Positions 7,515 to 16,623 of a DNA stretch of 64,000 nucleotides are shown piece by piece. Position 1 is the first letter of the stretch; each line of letters starts with the position of its first letter. The notes under the pieces are model-generated. The model was not told the DNA's origin. It searched no databases and worked only from the letters and a program-made list of their open reading frames with translations. Made by a program: the position numbers and the translations under genes. Origin of the DNA: CAYJAD01 sp964370835. Its GTDB lineage: Bacteria > Desulfobacterota > Desulfovibrionia > Desulfovibrionales > Desulfovibrionaceae. The DNA is taken from the NCBI GenBank assembly GCA_964370835.1, contig CAYJLO010000001.1, forward strand, positions 1-64,000. The letters run 5' to 3'.

Positions 7515-8411
7515 TTATCCCCTCCTCTGTACATCAATACGAGCTGAAAACCCGTGCTGTGCATCAGTACACAGACAATGATACATACCAGCACTTTGAG
7601 CGGCTAAATATACGTCCAAAGCTTGCGCCCACATGCTCTGTCCATAATATGAAGCAAGAGTTTCCCCGCCATCATGCTTCGCCACACCGGAAAGTAATAC
7701 GGAAGCATTTTGCTGTATATCAGTGGAAGTTATTTCGCCAAAGCTCACGCGCATACTTCCCTTCTCTGTGCTTTCAGTGGCCTTTTCCAGACAGAAAAAA
7801 GCCGCCCCTTGCGCCTTATCCGTCATATTTGGGCAGCATTGCGTAAAGCGCGCGTCCACTTCATCCATGGCACCCACAAGCACACGAGACACACGCCCAC
7901 TGTGCAAAAGCAAGGAAGCTGTATGTACAGCACCAGCAAAAGAAAGCTCAAATTGTGAGATGGTTTCGCTGGGGCCACGTATATCCAGTAAAAGGGAAAG
8001 TAGTCCTGCCCCCATATTATTCACCGCGTGGGAAAATGCCGTAGGAGAAGACAGGCGTGGTTCTGCATCAAGAATAGAGTCCATAAAATCCATACTCATG
8101 ACAATACCACTATGAGCCGTACCAATAACAAGGGCCATATCTTCATCCCCGTGTTCGCTTCTCCCTTGCCAAGAGCTTTGCTGTAAGGCTTGCAAAGCTG
8201 CCAATAATCCCATGCGAGCATATAAGGGAATACGACGCAAAGGTGGGCAGGGCTTTTGCCGCCATGCACTTAAAAGCTCAGGTAAAACATCTAAAGAAGG
8301 CTTGAGAAACCCTTCAGCTGGTACACGCGGTAAAGATGCCACGGTATGTTCCGCCACATGGGGTAAAGAATACACAAGACCAGCACCGCAAATATTAAGC
8401 CATGGCGTCAT
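7515..8411 (-). CDS. Ketosynthase-like chain-length-factor protein (ApeC-like)
   Basis: 298 residues, much shorter than the full ketosynthases beside it (403-424). It has an N-terminal thiolase-like half with ALVIGTAHSGIVMSMDF and a second half ending in LEKA and ITST segments. At the position of the ketosynthase nucleophile (NACTSG in the neighbour) it reads FELSFAG, so the catalytic cysteine is missing and Glu stands in its place by my alignment. The histidine motifs of the C-terminal half are not seen. This fits the inactive partner subunit (beta-ketoacyl synthase N-terminal-like, PF13723) that pairs with an active ketosynthase in type II polyene synthases. Its start overlaps the upstream ketosynthase by 17 bases, which supports a heterodimer. 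Confidence 0.8.
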   Translation of the reverse strand: MTPWLNICGAGLVYSLPHVAEHTVASLPRVPAEGFLKPSLDVLPELLSAWRQKPCPPLRRIPLYARMGLLAALQALQQSSWQGRSEHGDEDMALVIGTAHSGIVMSMDFMDSILDAEPRLSSPTAFSHAVNNMGAGLLSLLLDIRGPSETISQFELSFAGAVHTASLLLHSGRVSRVLVGAMDEVDARFTQCCPNMTDKAQGAAFFCLEKATESTEKGSMRVSFGEITSTDIQQNASVLLSGVAKHDGGETLASYYGQSMWAQALDVYLAAQSAGMYHCLCTDAQHGFSARIDVQRRG

Positions 8412-9669
8412 GAGAAACTCCCTTAATCAATGATGCATACGCCTCAGAGGCCACAAGTAAAGCCGCATTGCCACCGCCAAAACCCAAGGACGTGGATAAA
8501 GCATAAGATTCAGTAATGGATGTCTCTTCTTGGGTGGGACTTAAACCAATGGCAGGATCTGGCATACTAAAGCCCAAGGAAGCCGGAACCTTTTGATGGC
8601 GCAGAGCCTCAAGACATAGTAAAGCTTCCAAAGCACCGGCGGCACCGAGAGTATGTCCTGTACCGCCTTTGCTGGCCCACACAGGCACGGCATGCTCTTT
8701 CATGAGCCTTTGCAATAATCCGCCTTCCACCTTATCATTTTCCGGCGTGGCTGTGCCATGTGCATTGACAAAGGCCAATTGTTCCCACGAACACATTCCT
8801 TGCGCCAAAGCCTTTTCTATGGCCACGGCTAAACCACGTCCCTCAGGGTGCGGCGCCGTAAAGTGATGCGCATCGGTGGCAGCACCATAGCCAAGAACAA
8901 AACCTAAAATCTGTGCACCGCGTGCCACGGCATGTTCATAACTTTCCAGCACCAAGAAGGCCGCACCTTCTCCCAAGTTCAAGCCTTTACGACTTCCATC
9001 AAAAGGACGACAAGGGGCGTCATCATAAATCATAAGCCGTGCAAAACCGGTATGTGGCACGATGCTTAAAGCATCGGCGCCACCACACAATACACAATCT
9101 TCCCCTTGGGCAATGGCTTCCATGGCAAGACCAATGGCATCGGCACCGGAGGTGCAAGCATTGGTCAAGGTAAGACGTGCCCCTTTACTTTGTGGTACAA
9201 GATTAAGCGCTAAATTTACTTGGAAGTACTCTTCAGCATCAGAAAGCTGTGGCATCCACTCCAAGGCAGGAGCCATGGGCGGAGGAGTATTAAACTCTTT
9301 ACCCCGCCTTTGAGCATAGGTGAATAAAAAATGCAAAGCACTGCCGGCAGTAGTTCCTGCCATGACAGACATGCGCTCACGGGCTTGCACTGGAAGTGCC
9401 GCTTGCTCAAGAGCTTGTTGCGCCGCATATTGAGCCAAAGTGAGGGTATCTCCAGCAGAAAAGCGTCGTCCTTGGGCAAAAAGGTGATTAGGAGCCGCAA
9501 AAAAAGGGAATGGCAAGGCTTGCTCTCCCAAAAGAGCAGAAGAAGCCAACGTGCGCTGTGTTCCGCACAAATTCGTAAAAACTTGCTCAGGATTTTCACC
9601 GGCAGCGCATACACAACCTCTACCGGTGATAACAGCTTTACGCGCTAAACTTTGAACATGGTGTGGCAT
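8395..9669 (-). CDS. Beta-ketoacyl-ACP synthase (ApeO-like), likely partner of the chain-length factor
   Basis: 424 residues, a full FabF/FabB-type thiolase fold. The nucleophile motif is TNACTSGADAIG. The two histidine motifs are VNAHGTATPEND and GGTGHTLGAAG, so the Cys-His-His triad is intact. The N-terminus has ITGRGCVCAAG. It performs decarboxylative condensation of malonyl-ACP on the growing polyene. It starts three bases after the ACP stop at 9673 and overlaps the chain-length-factor gene, so the two are probably made in equal amounts and form the elongating pair. Confidence 0.88.
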   Translation of the reverse strand: MPHHVQSLARKAVITGRGCVCAAGENPEQVFTNLCGTQRTLASSALLGEQALPFPFFAAPNHLFAQGRRFSAGDTLTLAQYAAQQALEQAALPVQARERMSVMAGTTAGSALHFLFTYAQRRGKEFNTPPPMAPALEWMPQLSDAEEYFQVNLALNLVPQSKGARLTLTNACTSGADAIGLAMEAIAQGEDCVLCGGADALSIVPHTGFARLMIYDDAPCRPFDGSRKGLNLGEGAAFLVLESYEHAVARGAQILGFVLGYGAATDAHHFTAPHPEGRGLAVAIEKALAQGMCSWEQLAFVNAHGTATPENDKVEGGLLQRLMKEHAVPVWASKGGTGHTLGAAGALEALLCLEALRHQKVPASLGFSMPDPAIGLSPTQEETSITESYALSTSLGFGGGNAALLVASEAYASLIKGVSHDAMA

Positions 9670-9672
9670 GGT

Positions 9673-9942
9673 TTACGCCGCATCTCTTTGTTCTTTGATA
9701 TATTTTGCCAAAGCGCGCGCCGAGAGGAAAATGGTTTTGGCTTCTTCAGCATCGGCAATGGCCACGCCAAAATGCTTTTCCACCAATACCACCAATTCCA
9801 CTGCATCCAAAGAGTCTAAAGCAAGCCCCTCTTCACCAAAAAGCGGCATATCATCTTCAAAATCTTCTAGGGTCACATCTTCTAAACGCAATTCAATGAT
9901 CATCGCTTCTTTTAAGCGTTGACAAATTTCTTGTTCTGTCAT
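9673..9942 (-). CDS. Acyl carrier protein (second ACP of the polyene cluster)
   Basis: 89 residues, acidic. The phosphopantetheine site is visible as LALDSLDAVELVV, with the modified serine in DSL. The frame opens at 9957, but the ATG at 9942 gives the N-terminus MTEQEICQRL and overlaps the preceding stop by ATGA, so it is preferred. It carries starter or intermediates between the ligase, ketosynthase, ketoreductase and dehydratases. No phosphopantetheinyl transferase gene was found in the window, so activation must rely on one encoded elsewhere. Confidence 0.9.
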   Translation of the reverse strand: MTEQEICQRLKEAMIIELRLEDVTLEDFEDDMPLFGEEGLALDSLDAVELVVLVEKHFGVAIADAEEAKTIFLSARALAKYIKEQRDAA

Positions 9943-11624
9943 GATTTTTCCAACCAAATATTATGAAAGTTAAAAAATTGATAAGGATTTTCTTGCACAA
10001 AACGTTCTAGCTCTTGTGCATATTCTAAGGCAAACGGTAAAAAAAGCTCTGGTTTATGATGATTCAGCCGTGGCGGAACCACTATTTCTTTACTGTTCCA
10101 CAAGCGCGTATGCAGTCCCTCTTGTACGGTAAATTGCACAAGCAAAGGCACTTGTAGTTTAGAGGCCAAAGCATACGCCTTGATGGGCAGACGTATATTT
10201 TCTCCCAAAAAAGGCACCTGCACATAAGATTCTGCCCCCTGCAAAGCCGATGCATCCATGAACCTGTCCCCCATCAGCAGCACAAGTCCCCCCTCTTTCA
10301 AAGTGGTATGCACTTTCACCATGGCTTCCAAAGGTTGTCCGGCATTGATTTCCCGCACCATACTTTGCGAGGAATTTTCAAAATAATGCTTATCCACTTC
10401 TTTTGGATCACGCCATAATAACACGCCTATGGGACGTTGATAGTGTTCTAAAGCCGCTAGCCCCGATTGCCAGCCTCCCACATGGGCCGTCACAATGATA
10501 CAGCCCTTGCCGGTGGCAAGCACATCTTGCATATGCGTGTAAAAAAATTGCTCTGAAGGTTTTAAAGCACTTTTTTGGCTCTCTGTGTGAAGCATACGGC
10601 AAAGAAGCACCTCTCCAAATTGACGATACAATCGCCAGATATGGTAAAACCTTTGTCCACCTGTTATGCTTTTGCCAAAACGATGATTCACATAAGGCAT
10701 GGCCCTGCGGTGCACTGCCGGCACCAAAGTATAGTAGAACACCACCACTTGCAAGACGATACGAGCCAGAAAAAATGCATTATGTCGTAACATAAAACGA
10801 AAAATTTCATGCTGCGCCCGAGACCCTAAACTACGGCTAGACCATGTGTGCTTAGCTTCTTTCTGCGAAAATACTCGCTGTTTTTTTAGCCAAGAAAACC
10901 CTTGCTCCAAGCGCCAAAAGACAGCCTTTGTGGTTAGCTTAGTATTGAGCCATGTCATGCGCACATTGTCGCGCAGGGCATGAAAATGCGAAATACGCTC
11001 TTCAGCCTTTTGATAAAGCACTGCTATTTCAATGCCCTTTATGCTCACTCCAGCCCATGCTGCTTGCACCAGAACTTCCACTTCAAAGGCATAACCGCTT
11101 TCTTGTGTTTTTAGCGTGGAAAAGATACTCAATGGGTATGCGCGATAGCCACTTTGCATATCGCTGACCTTGCATCCCGTTTGCACCCACATCCAAAATC
11201 CGGAAAAACTTCGCCCAAAACGTGAAGAACCAGGAATATGCGCGGCAGAAAAATCACGATTACCAATAATTATGGCTTGCGGATCCTGTTCCACGGCTTG
11301 AAAAAATAGTGGCAAATCTTCTGGATAGTGCTGGGCATCAGCATCCAGCGTAATCATATGCGTAAAACCTTGCGCCGCCTCTGTTTGCGCCGCTGTCTGC
11401 ATAAGGTATGTTGCAGCCGCTAAAAGCGCTTTCCCCTTACCAGCATTATACGGTTGTTTTAGTACAGTAATGGGCAGGTCAGCCACATGTGCTGCACCGC
11501 CGTCGGTGGATCCATCATCCACCACCACCACATGAGAACAATGCAAAAGAACCCTTTGCACCACATCACGTATGGTTGCCCCGTGATTATATAAAGGTAT
11601 AACCACACATGCCTTTACAAGCAT
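9939..11624 (-). CDS. Glycosyltransferase family 2 - lysophospholipid acyltransferase fusion (ApeJ-like)
   Basis: 561 residues in two parts. Residues about 1-245 are a GT2 domain: VVIPLYNHGATI, VVVVDDGSTDGG, a lysine-rich NAGKGKAL, and the metal-binding LDADAQH. Residues about 290-561 resemble the LpxL/HtrB acyltransferases, with ITAHVGGWQSG followed by an LLMGDRF segment. LpxL enzymes usually have His-x4-Glu; here the second residue is Gln (codon CAA). APE clusters carry a similar fusion, thought to link the polyene to a membrane lipid or sugar. It overlaps the thioesterase gene by ten bases and the ACP gene by four. The donor and acceptor are unknown. Confidence 0.85.
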   Translation of the reverse strand: MLVKACVVIPLYNHGATIRDVVQRVLLHCSHVVVVDDGSTDGGAAHVADLPITVLKQPYNAGKGKALLAAATYLMQTAAQTEAAQGFTHMITLDADAQHYPEDLPLFFQAVEQDPQAIIIGNRDFSAAHIPGSSRFGRSFSGFWMWVQTGCKVSDMQSGYRAYPLSIFSTLKTQESGYAFEVEVLVQAAWAGVSIKGIEIAVLYQKAEERISHFHALRDNVRMTWLNTKLTTKAVFWRLEQGFSWLKKQRVFSQKEAKHTWSSRSLGSRAQHEIFRFMLRHNAFFLARIVLQVVVFYYTLVPAVHRRAMPYVNHRFGKSITGGQRFYHIWRLYRQFGEVLLCRMLHTESQKSALKPSEQFFYTHMQDVLATGKGCIIVTAHVGGWQSGLAALEHYQRPIGVLLWRDPKEVDKHYFENSSQSMVREINAGQPLEAMVKVHTTLKEGGLVLLMGDRFMDASALQGAESYVQVPFLGENIRLPIKAYALASKLQVPLLVQFTVQEGLHTRLWNSKEIVVPPRLNHHKPELFLPFALEYAQELERFVQENPYQFFNFHNIWLEKS

Positions 11625-12100
11625 AGATTCTCCTGCTCCATTGGAGTTAACGTGCCCTCACGCCAACGTTCACGTAAAGCTTGAAAGAAAGGCGGATGCT
11701 CCAACAATAGTTCATGCTCCTTGGTCACCATGAGTTGCGTAGTAAAAGCTGTGGTCATAAGTTTACCCTTAGCATCATAAATACCATACTCTATTTCAAG
11801 CAAAGCAGCATCTTGCCATAAAAGACTTGTCTCAATCGTATATACTTGATTGTACTGTAACGGCTGTACGTAATCCACATGGAAAATTTTTAAAGGGATA
11901 ACCACATCATGCGCATAAAAATCAGTATAATGCATGCCATACGCCTTACCTAAAGCTTCGCGACCATCCTCAAGCCAACTGGCATAACGCCCATGCCACA
12001 TGATATTTAAAGGATCCACTTCTTCAAAACGCACTCTGCGTTCTATACGACACATCAAGGGAGCTATGGGACTTCTATGTTTACGACGACGAAATGCCAT
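11615..12100 (-). CDS. 4HBT-type acyl thioesterase (ApeK-like)
   Basis: 161 residues with a hotdog fold. The active-site segment FEEVDPLNIMWHGRYASWLEDG has the Asp-x2-Asn-x-Met-x-His pattern of 4-hydroxybenzoyl-CoA thioesterase-like enzymes. The C-terminus extends to a TQLMV beta strand and a short helical tail. In the cluster it most likely releases or edits acyl-ACP intermediates. It lies nine bases after the dehydratase stop and overlaps the next gene. A basic N-terminus (FRRRKHR) precedes the domain. Its true substrate is not known. Confidence 0.82.
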   Translation of the reverse strand: MAFRRRKHRSPIAPLMCRIERRVRFEEVDPLNIMWHGRYASWLEDGREALGKAYGMHYTDFYAHDVVIPLKIFHVDYVQPLQYNQVYTIETSLLWQDAALLEIEYGIYDAKGKLMTTAFTTQLMVTKEHELLLEHPPFFQALRERWREGTLTPMEQENLCL

Positions 12101-12109
12101 ATGCCCCCC

Positions 12110-12472
12110 TTAAACCTTTACGGACTTGCACAAAGTTATTTTGGCATGCACAGTGTCACCCACAGTCACCACTCCTGCAAACATCCCCTCTTTCCGCCCC
12201 TTTTTCACCGACACACACGCAGTACAAGGTGGAATAACGGGCGCCATGAACTTGGCATCGTCAATATCAAACAGAGAAGCTTCAAGAGCAAATATTTCTT
12301 CCGCAAGCATTTGCACCATTAAACATTGCACCACTGCCGGTAAAATGGGATTTTGAGGAAAGTGCCCTGCAAAAATAGGATTGGTTGCAGTTAAATCATA
12401 CCAAGCCGCAAGCCCATCATCTGTTGCTTTTTTATCCTTAAGACAAAGCTCAAGTGCTGCACGCAAAGACAT
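12110..12472 (-). CDS. Small FabZ-like 3-hydroxyacyl-ACP dehydratase (ApeI-like)
   Basis: 120 residues, one hotdog domain. The segment FAGHFPQNPILPAVVQC has the conserved His and Pro-x-x-Pro arrangement of FabZ/FabA dehydratases. It dehydrates 3-hydroxyacyl-ACP to a trans-2-enoyl product, one double bond per cycle. It starts at 12472 with the A of a TAATG overlap with the stop of the lipoprotein gene, so the two are coupled. A second dehydratase lies at 16064-16576; such clusters commonly carry two that cooperate. Confidence 0.82.
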   Translation of the reverse strand: MSLRAALELCLKDKKATDDGLAAWYDLTATNPIFAGHFPQNPILPAVVQCLMVQMLAEEIFALEASLFDIDDAKFMAPVIPPCTACVSVKKGRKEGMFAGVVTVGDTVHAKITLCKSVKV

Positions 12473-12948
12473 TACTGCGCCCCTTCATGAAGTTTTATTT
12501 CTATAATTCCAGAATTATCGCTATATACGAAGTAATCTTCGTGTTTTTGCACATCATACGCTTGCAAAGCCTGCTCCTGCATTCCATGCTTTAAACCATA
12601 CACAATGCGATACGAAGCCAGTGCCACGCGCTGTACCAGTATTTGTACTTGGTTACCAAGGCCTTCTGAAGCTTCACAGTGCATACGCAAAATCTGCTCT
12701 GAACTTAGCTGCCACGTACACAAGCCAAGTGTGCGTCCGTGTTGTGTCATAAGGGCCATACGTCCACCTTGCGCGCTTATTTCCATGCCACCTTGTAAGG
12801 GAAGTTCTTCCCTTGGTGGTACTTTCGCTGCAAAACTCACAAAAAGTGGAGCTTCTTTCCATGATGACACTTCATGCGATTGTAAGGCACATCCTAAAGA
12901 AAAGATAAGTATACCATGTAAAAGTAACAGAAAAAAAACACGATTCAT
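12472..12948 (-). CDS. Outer-membrane lipoprotein, DUF3261-like
   Basis: 158 residues. A hydrophobic signal (residues 2-20) ends in a lipobox-like FSLGC, so the mature protein is probably lipidated at Cys. The rest is predicted mostly beta, resembling the DUF3261 lipoproteins that accompany APE clusters. The frame opens at 12963, but the ATG at 12948 has GAGGGA seven bases upstream and begins right before the hydrophobic stretch. Its stop overlaps the dehydratase start. A role in moving or anchoring the pigment in the outer membrane is inferred from context. Confidence 0.75.
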   Translation of the reverse strand: MNRVFFLLLLHGILIFSLGCALQSHEVSSWKEAPLFVSFAAKVPPREELPLQGGMEISAQGGRMALMTQHGRTLGLCTWQLSSEQILRMHCEASEGLGNQVQILVQRVALASYRIVYGLKHGMQEQALQAYDVQKHEDYFVYSDNSGIIEIKLHEGAQ

Positions 12949-12959
12949 ATGCAATTCCC

Positions 12960-15407
12960 TCATACAGCCGATGATTTTTTATAAAAAAGAGGGATAATCC
13001 ACAAAGCCACGGGCATTTCCACCACAAGCCCCGCCACAATGACTTGCCCCATACTATGCAAGGCTGGATGTTCTGCCAGCATAAGTAAGCCCATGCCTAA
13101 AATAGCTGTGCATGAAGAGGTCACAATGGCGCGCTGAACGCCATAGTCTTTATCCTCGCCAAGTTCATGGGTCATGACAATGCCGTGGTCCACAGCTAAA
13201 CCCAAAACCAAGGGCAAAGCTGCCATACTTGCCAAAGTTAGTGGTATATCTTGCCACAAAAAAACCACTAAAATACCGTTAATAGCCACAAGGGGTGGTA
13301 AAGCCGCCAAGAGAATATCTTTCTTGCGCGGACTAAACACGAGCAACAAAAGCAAACAAATCCCCCCCGTTACGGGCAAAAGATATTGCTCTGCTTGAAG
13401 AGCCTGCAAAAGCTTTTTTTCCAAAGTACTGGCTGACAAAAGTACAGTATATTCAGCCACCGCACCAGATATCATGGGACTTTGTCCTGCTTTTTCCTCT
13501 GCTTTTCCCTCGGCATTGACCAACACCAAGGAAAAAACTCTGTCTTGCCCCTGATTATTTTTTCCCTGTTCCACAAAGGAGTGCCAAAGAGCCCCTAAAC
13601 CGGCCTGTTGCAACAGTGATATTGTAAGTGTGTGTGGTTTTTGGTCTAACCATGCTTGAAAGGGAACAAATGTTTGCTCGGTAAAGCCCAATTGCTCCCC
13701 TTGTTTTTGTACCATGGTAAAAAGTTGGGCGTGCCTTGTCACAAAATCCTGCCAACGAACTTTGTTGGCCTCTATTTCTTGTGCCGAAGGCCATAAGGAA
13801 GCTAAAGACTGTACGTCATGACCTGCTTCTGTCAATTCTTGCACCACCACTTTTGAACGCTGTAAAGTCTGCTCTACGCTTTCCCCTTGCACCACGAAAA
13901 CATGCTCTTGATCCGACTTTTCAAATCCCCAAATTTTTTGCATGTTTTGCATATCTTGGCTTATCTTAGCCACATCCGCACCCATGCTACGCGGCGATAC
14001 ATCCACCTGTACCATTTTCCATAAAAAGACACTTCCAACCAATAGTAAAGCCACACAAACGCAAGCCGCCCCCTTGCGTAGAGAAAACTCATCATGGGAG
14101 CACGGCTTTTTCACGGTGGGACTTGGCAGTGCCGGCACAGCAAAGGAGGTCCATAAAGGCAATATGACCAAAGCCAAAAAAAGACCACCAGCCAAGGTAA
14201 ACAATGCCAAGGCCGCCAATTGCCGTAAAGCTGGAATACTGGAAAAAAGCAATACGCTAAAGCCAGCAGCATTAAGCAAAAAAGCTTGTACCAAGGGCTT
14301 ATACAACACACAGAGCACCTCAGCGCTGCTTTGCCCTCTTGCTCTACCATGGCGCAGAGCAAAGTGCATATGCATGGCATAGTCTTCTGCAATGCCTAAA
14401 ATGGAAGCGCCAAAGCCCAAAGCTAAACCTGCAATGAGCGGCCATGAAAGAGCCACAGCCCCCCAAGCCAAAAGGCCAGCCGCCACCGGTGTGGCCAAAA
14501 GCCAAAGAGCTCCTGAGACTGAACGCACCAAAAAAACATACACAAGGGCAAAACCCACCAAAGACCAACACACAATACGTTTAATATCTGCTTCAATGGT
14601 GCTCGCATTGGCGGCACTATGCCTATGGGCACCGGTGCTAAGCACCTGTACATGATTTGGAACATGTTTTTTTAACGCATCATCCAAGGCATACATCAAT
14701 TGCGCGGCTTTATCTACATCGTGCATGGAAAATTGTGGGCGCAATACCAAAAGAACATGCTGCCCATCTTCACTGAGCACAAGACCAGTGGGGCCGTGCA
14801 CCTGCCCAAAACTTTGCGATGCTGGCAAGCGCGACAAAAGAATTTGTCGAAAATTCAAAGGGTCATGCTGTAGCCACGGTAAAGATATTGCTCCCCAAAG
14901 TTGTTGTAATTGTTCCATGCCACTTTGCAAAGAACGCTGTATGACCTGCGCTTGCACTTGCTTTTCTAAGTACTCCAAAGCCTGCGCATCCACCAAGGAT
15001 GGTATGAGAGGAAGCACCTGCTCTGGGTGCAAATCAGGTACGGCTGTGGCATGGGAGGCCAAATCTTTAGGTAAAGCTTTAAGCACCGCCTCGGCCACAC
15101 CAAGCAAGTCTTCCTGAGTGTATGTTTTTCCTGTATGCGATGTTTTTTCATTTGCATTAATGGAAAAATCCACCATGAGCAAACGTGAAAAAGGTGCCAT
15201 ATGTAAGGCTTCTGCCATCTGCACCAGCTCAGGATTTGTATCGGGAAAAAAAGACAATGTCGACATGTCGGTGCGTGAATGTAAAGCCACATACACAGCC
15301 AAAGCCAACACAAAAGTCAGAAAAACCATCACCGCGGTTCTATGGCGCAGTAAATAGGCATGTCCTTGCATGACAATGGAAGAAAAAGACGTATATTTCT
15401 TAAACAT
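12960..15407 (-). CDS. MMPL/RND-family exporter of the polyene cluster (ApeM-like)
   Basis: 815 residues with the RND/MMPL layout. One N-terminal membrane segment (about residues 22-42) is followed by a large periplasmic loop with LSTGAHRHSAANAS and then a block of five membrane segments. A second periplasmic loop (about 440-650) and a second block of five segments with LGLAVDHGIVMTHEL follow. The family moves lipidic products out of the inner membrane using the proton gradient. The start at 15407 shares its A with the TAA of the LolA-like gene; it has no separate strong ribosome site and is likely coupled. It probably delivers the finished polyene to the LolA-like carrier. Confidence 0.87.
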   Translation of the reverse strand: MFKKYTSFSSIVMQGHAYLLRHRTAVMVFLTFVLALAVYVALHSRTDMSTLSFFPDTNPELVQMAEALHMAPFSRLLMVDFSINANEKTSHTGKTYTQEDLLGVAEAVLKALPKDLASHATAVPDLHPEQVLPLIPSLVDAQALEYLEKQVQAQVIQRSLQSGMEQLQQLWGAISLPWLQHDPLNFRQILLSRLPASQSFGQVHGPTGLVLSEDGQHVLLVLRPQFSMHDVDKAAQLMYALDDALKKHVPNHVQVLSTGAHRHSAANASTIEADIKRIVCWSLVGFALVYVFLVRSVSGALWLLATPVAAGLLAWGAVALSWPLIAGLALGFGASILGIAEDYAMHMHFALRHGRARGQSSAEVLCVLYKPLVQAFLLNAAGFSVLLFSSIPALRQLAALALFTLAGGLFLALVILPLWTSFAVPALPSPTVKKPCSHDEFSLRKGAACVCVALLLVGSVFLWKMVQVDVSPRSMGADVAKISQDMQNMQKIWGFEKSDQEHVFVVQGESVEQTLQRSKVVVQELTEAGHDVQSLASLWPSAQEIEANKVRWQDFVTRHAQLFTMVQKQGEQLGFTEQTFVPFQAWLDQKPHTLTISLLQQAGLGALWHSFVEQGKNNQGQDRVFSLVLVNAEGKAEEKAGQSPMISGAVAEYTVLLSASTLEKKLLQALQAEQYLLPVTGGICLLLLLVFSPRKKDILLAALPPLVAINGILVVFLWQDIPLTLASMAALPLVLGLAVDHGIVMTHELGEDKDYGVQRAIVTSSCTAILGMGLLMLAEHPALHSMGQVIVAGLVVEMPVALWIIPLFYKKSSAV

Positions 15408-16060
15408 TAAGGCACAATAAAGCACGCGGCAGGTAAAGGCGCATTACGCTGTGGCAGTGCAAATGAAATGCGCATACTATCCCCATTTTTTTCCAGAAAA
15501 GTAAGTTCTTGTACACCATCCAACGAAGGAGAGAGCTTTACCTTGAGGCGCTCAAAAAAATTCTGTTTTTGTTTGGGCTGTAAAATAAGAATGTGTACGC
15601 CTTCTTCCATGACACTTTGCACTGTGTACAATCTGGTAATATGCTCTGGATTCACCTGTACCCAAGCGCGAATGTGTTCGCTCACGGTTTTAAGCGCCAT
15701 GGCTTCGGGACCTTGAGCACGTTTGGGCTTTTGACCTTGCTGTAAGGGGCCATTCCAATGAAAATTCTCATCGCCCACAGCGGCAAAGCCCGACATTTGG
15801 GGCTTGGTATACGCCCATACCAAGCGCTCCTTCTGTTCACCGCTCCCTTTTTGCATACACATATACCCTTGTGATAGCAGAGGTTGCGAAAGAACTGTTA
15901 TTTTTTTCTCTTGCGTAAAAGTGGTATATACATTTTGCAAAGAAGATGTATGCTTTGCCAAAACTTGTAAAACATCCTGAGCGTTTGCATGCGTCGCGGG
16001 AGCTATAAACAAAGGCATAAAAGCACAAAAACTTGCGATCATCATGAAAATTCTTTGCAT
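15407..16060 (-). CDS. LolA-like outer-membrane lipid carrier protein (ApeL-like)
   Basis: 217 residues. A signal peptide runs to about THANAQ, followed by a LolA-like half-barrel (QNVYTTFTQEKKI, WAYTKPQMSGFAAVGD). AAGGGG sits just before the ATG at 16060. LolA proteins carry hydrophobic lipoprotein tails across the periplasm. Pigment clusters have their own paralog, presumably to carry the polyene lipid between the MMPL exporter and the outer membrane. It begins three bases after the dehydratase stop and is coupled to the exporter gene. Confidence 0.83.
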   Translation of the reverse strand: MQRIFMMIASFCAFMPLFIAPATHANAQDVLQVLAKHTSSLQNVYTTFTQEKKITVLSQPLLSQGYMCMQKGSGEQKERLVWAYTKPQMSGFAAVGDENFHWNGPLQQGQKPKRAQGPEAMALKTVSEHIRAWVQVNPEHITRLYTVQSVMEEGVHILILQPKQKQNFFERLKVKLSPSLDGVQELTFLEKNGDSMRISFALPQRNAPLPAACFIVP

Positions 16061-16063
16061 ATA

Positions 16064-16576
16064 TTACGCCCCTTGCACAAAAATTTTAAGTTGCCCTTCG
16101 GCTAGACATTGCGTTCCCAAAAACACCTTGCCCTCCACCAAGGAAATGGCTCCTATGGTGGCACAGCGACGCACATAAATATGTAAGAGGTCACCCACTT
16201 TCGCCATGCCATACATACGAATGGGACGCATGGCGGCCAAGTAGCCTATGGGCGGGCCAGAGGCAGCGTCACGCATACCATCTTCCAAAAGCCCCAAGGC
16301 TCCGGCGCATTGAGCTATCATTTCCCCAAAGGCCACAGCTTCAAGATTGGTGTCTTTGCGCACAAAAGGGTTACCTTCACGCACAAGGCATTGCCCACTG
16401 GCTTGCCAATGCGCATCTTGATTCACGTCCTGATTGCCTTCAGATTCGCTTACACATTGTGGACTTTGGCATTTTGCAGGGGCTAAGCTCACACTATCAA
16501 GCAATAAAAAAGGAGGACGATGTGGCAATAAGGCATACACATCGAGGCATTCTTCTCGGCACATATTTGGGGCCAC
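16064..16576 (-). CDS. 3-hydroxyacyl-ACP dehydratase (ApeP-like)
   Basis: 170 residues from the chosen start. The N-terminal hotdog motif is LLPHRPPFLLLDSV, with the active-site His, and the second motif is EAVAFGEMIAQCAGALG. A 30-residue loop rich in Asn, Gln and Asp (QCVSESEGNQDVNQDAHW) lies between the first strands. The frame is open to an ATG at 16612 with no ribosome site, whereas AAGGAGG stands five bases before the GTG at 16576, so that start is preferred. It is the larger of two dehydratases and probably pairs with the one at 12110. Confidence 0.78.
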   Translation of the reverse strand: MAPNMCREECLDVYALLPHRPPFLLLDSVSLAPAKCQSPQCVSESEGNQDVNQDAHWQASGQCLVREGNPFVRKDTNLEAVAFGEMIAQCAGALGLLEDGMRDAASGPPIGYLAAMRPIRMYGMAKVGDLLHIYVRRCATIGAISLVEGKVFLGTQCLAEGQLKIFVQGA

Positions 16577-16623
16577 AGCATCCTCCTTGGTGCAATCTTT
16601 TTCTTTACACATGAGCCCAAAAA

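Noticed and set aside
7723..8115. Plus-strand 130-residue frame
   Set aside because: It lies wholly inside the chain-length-factor gene on the other strand and has no family features.
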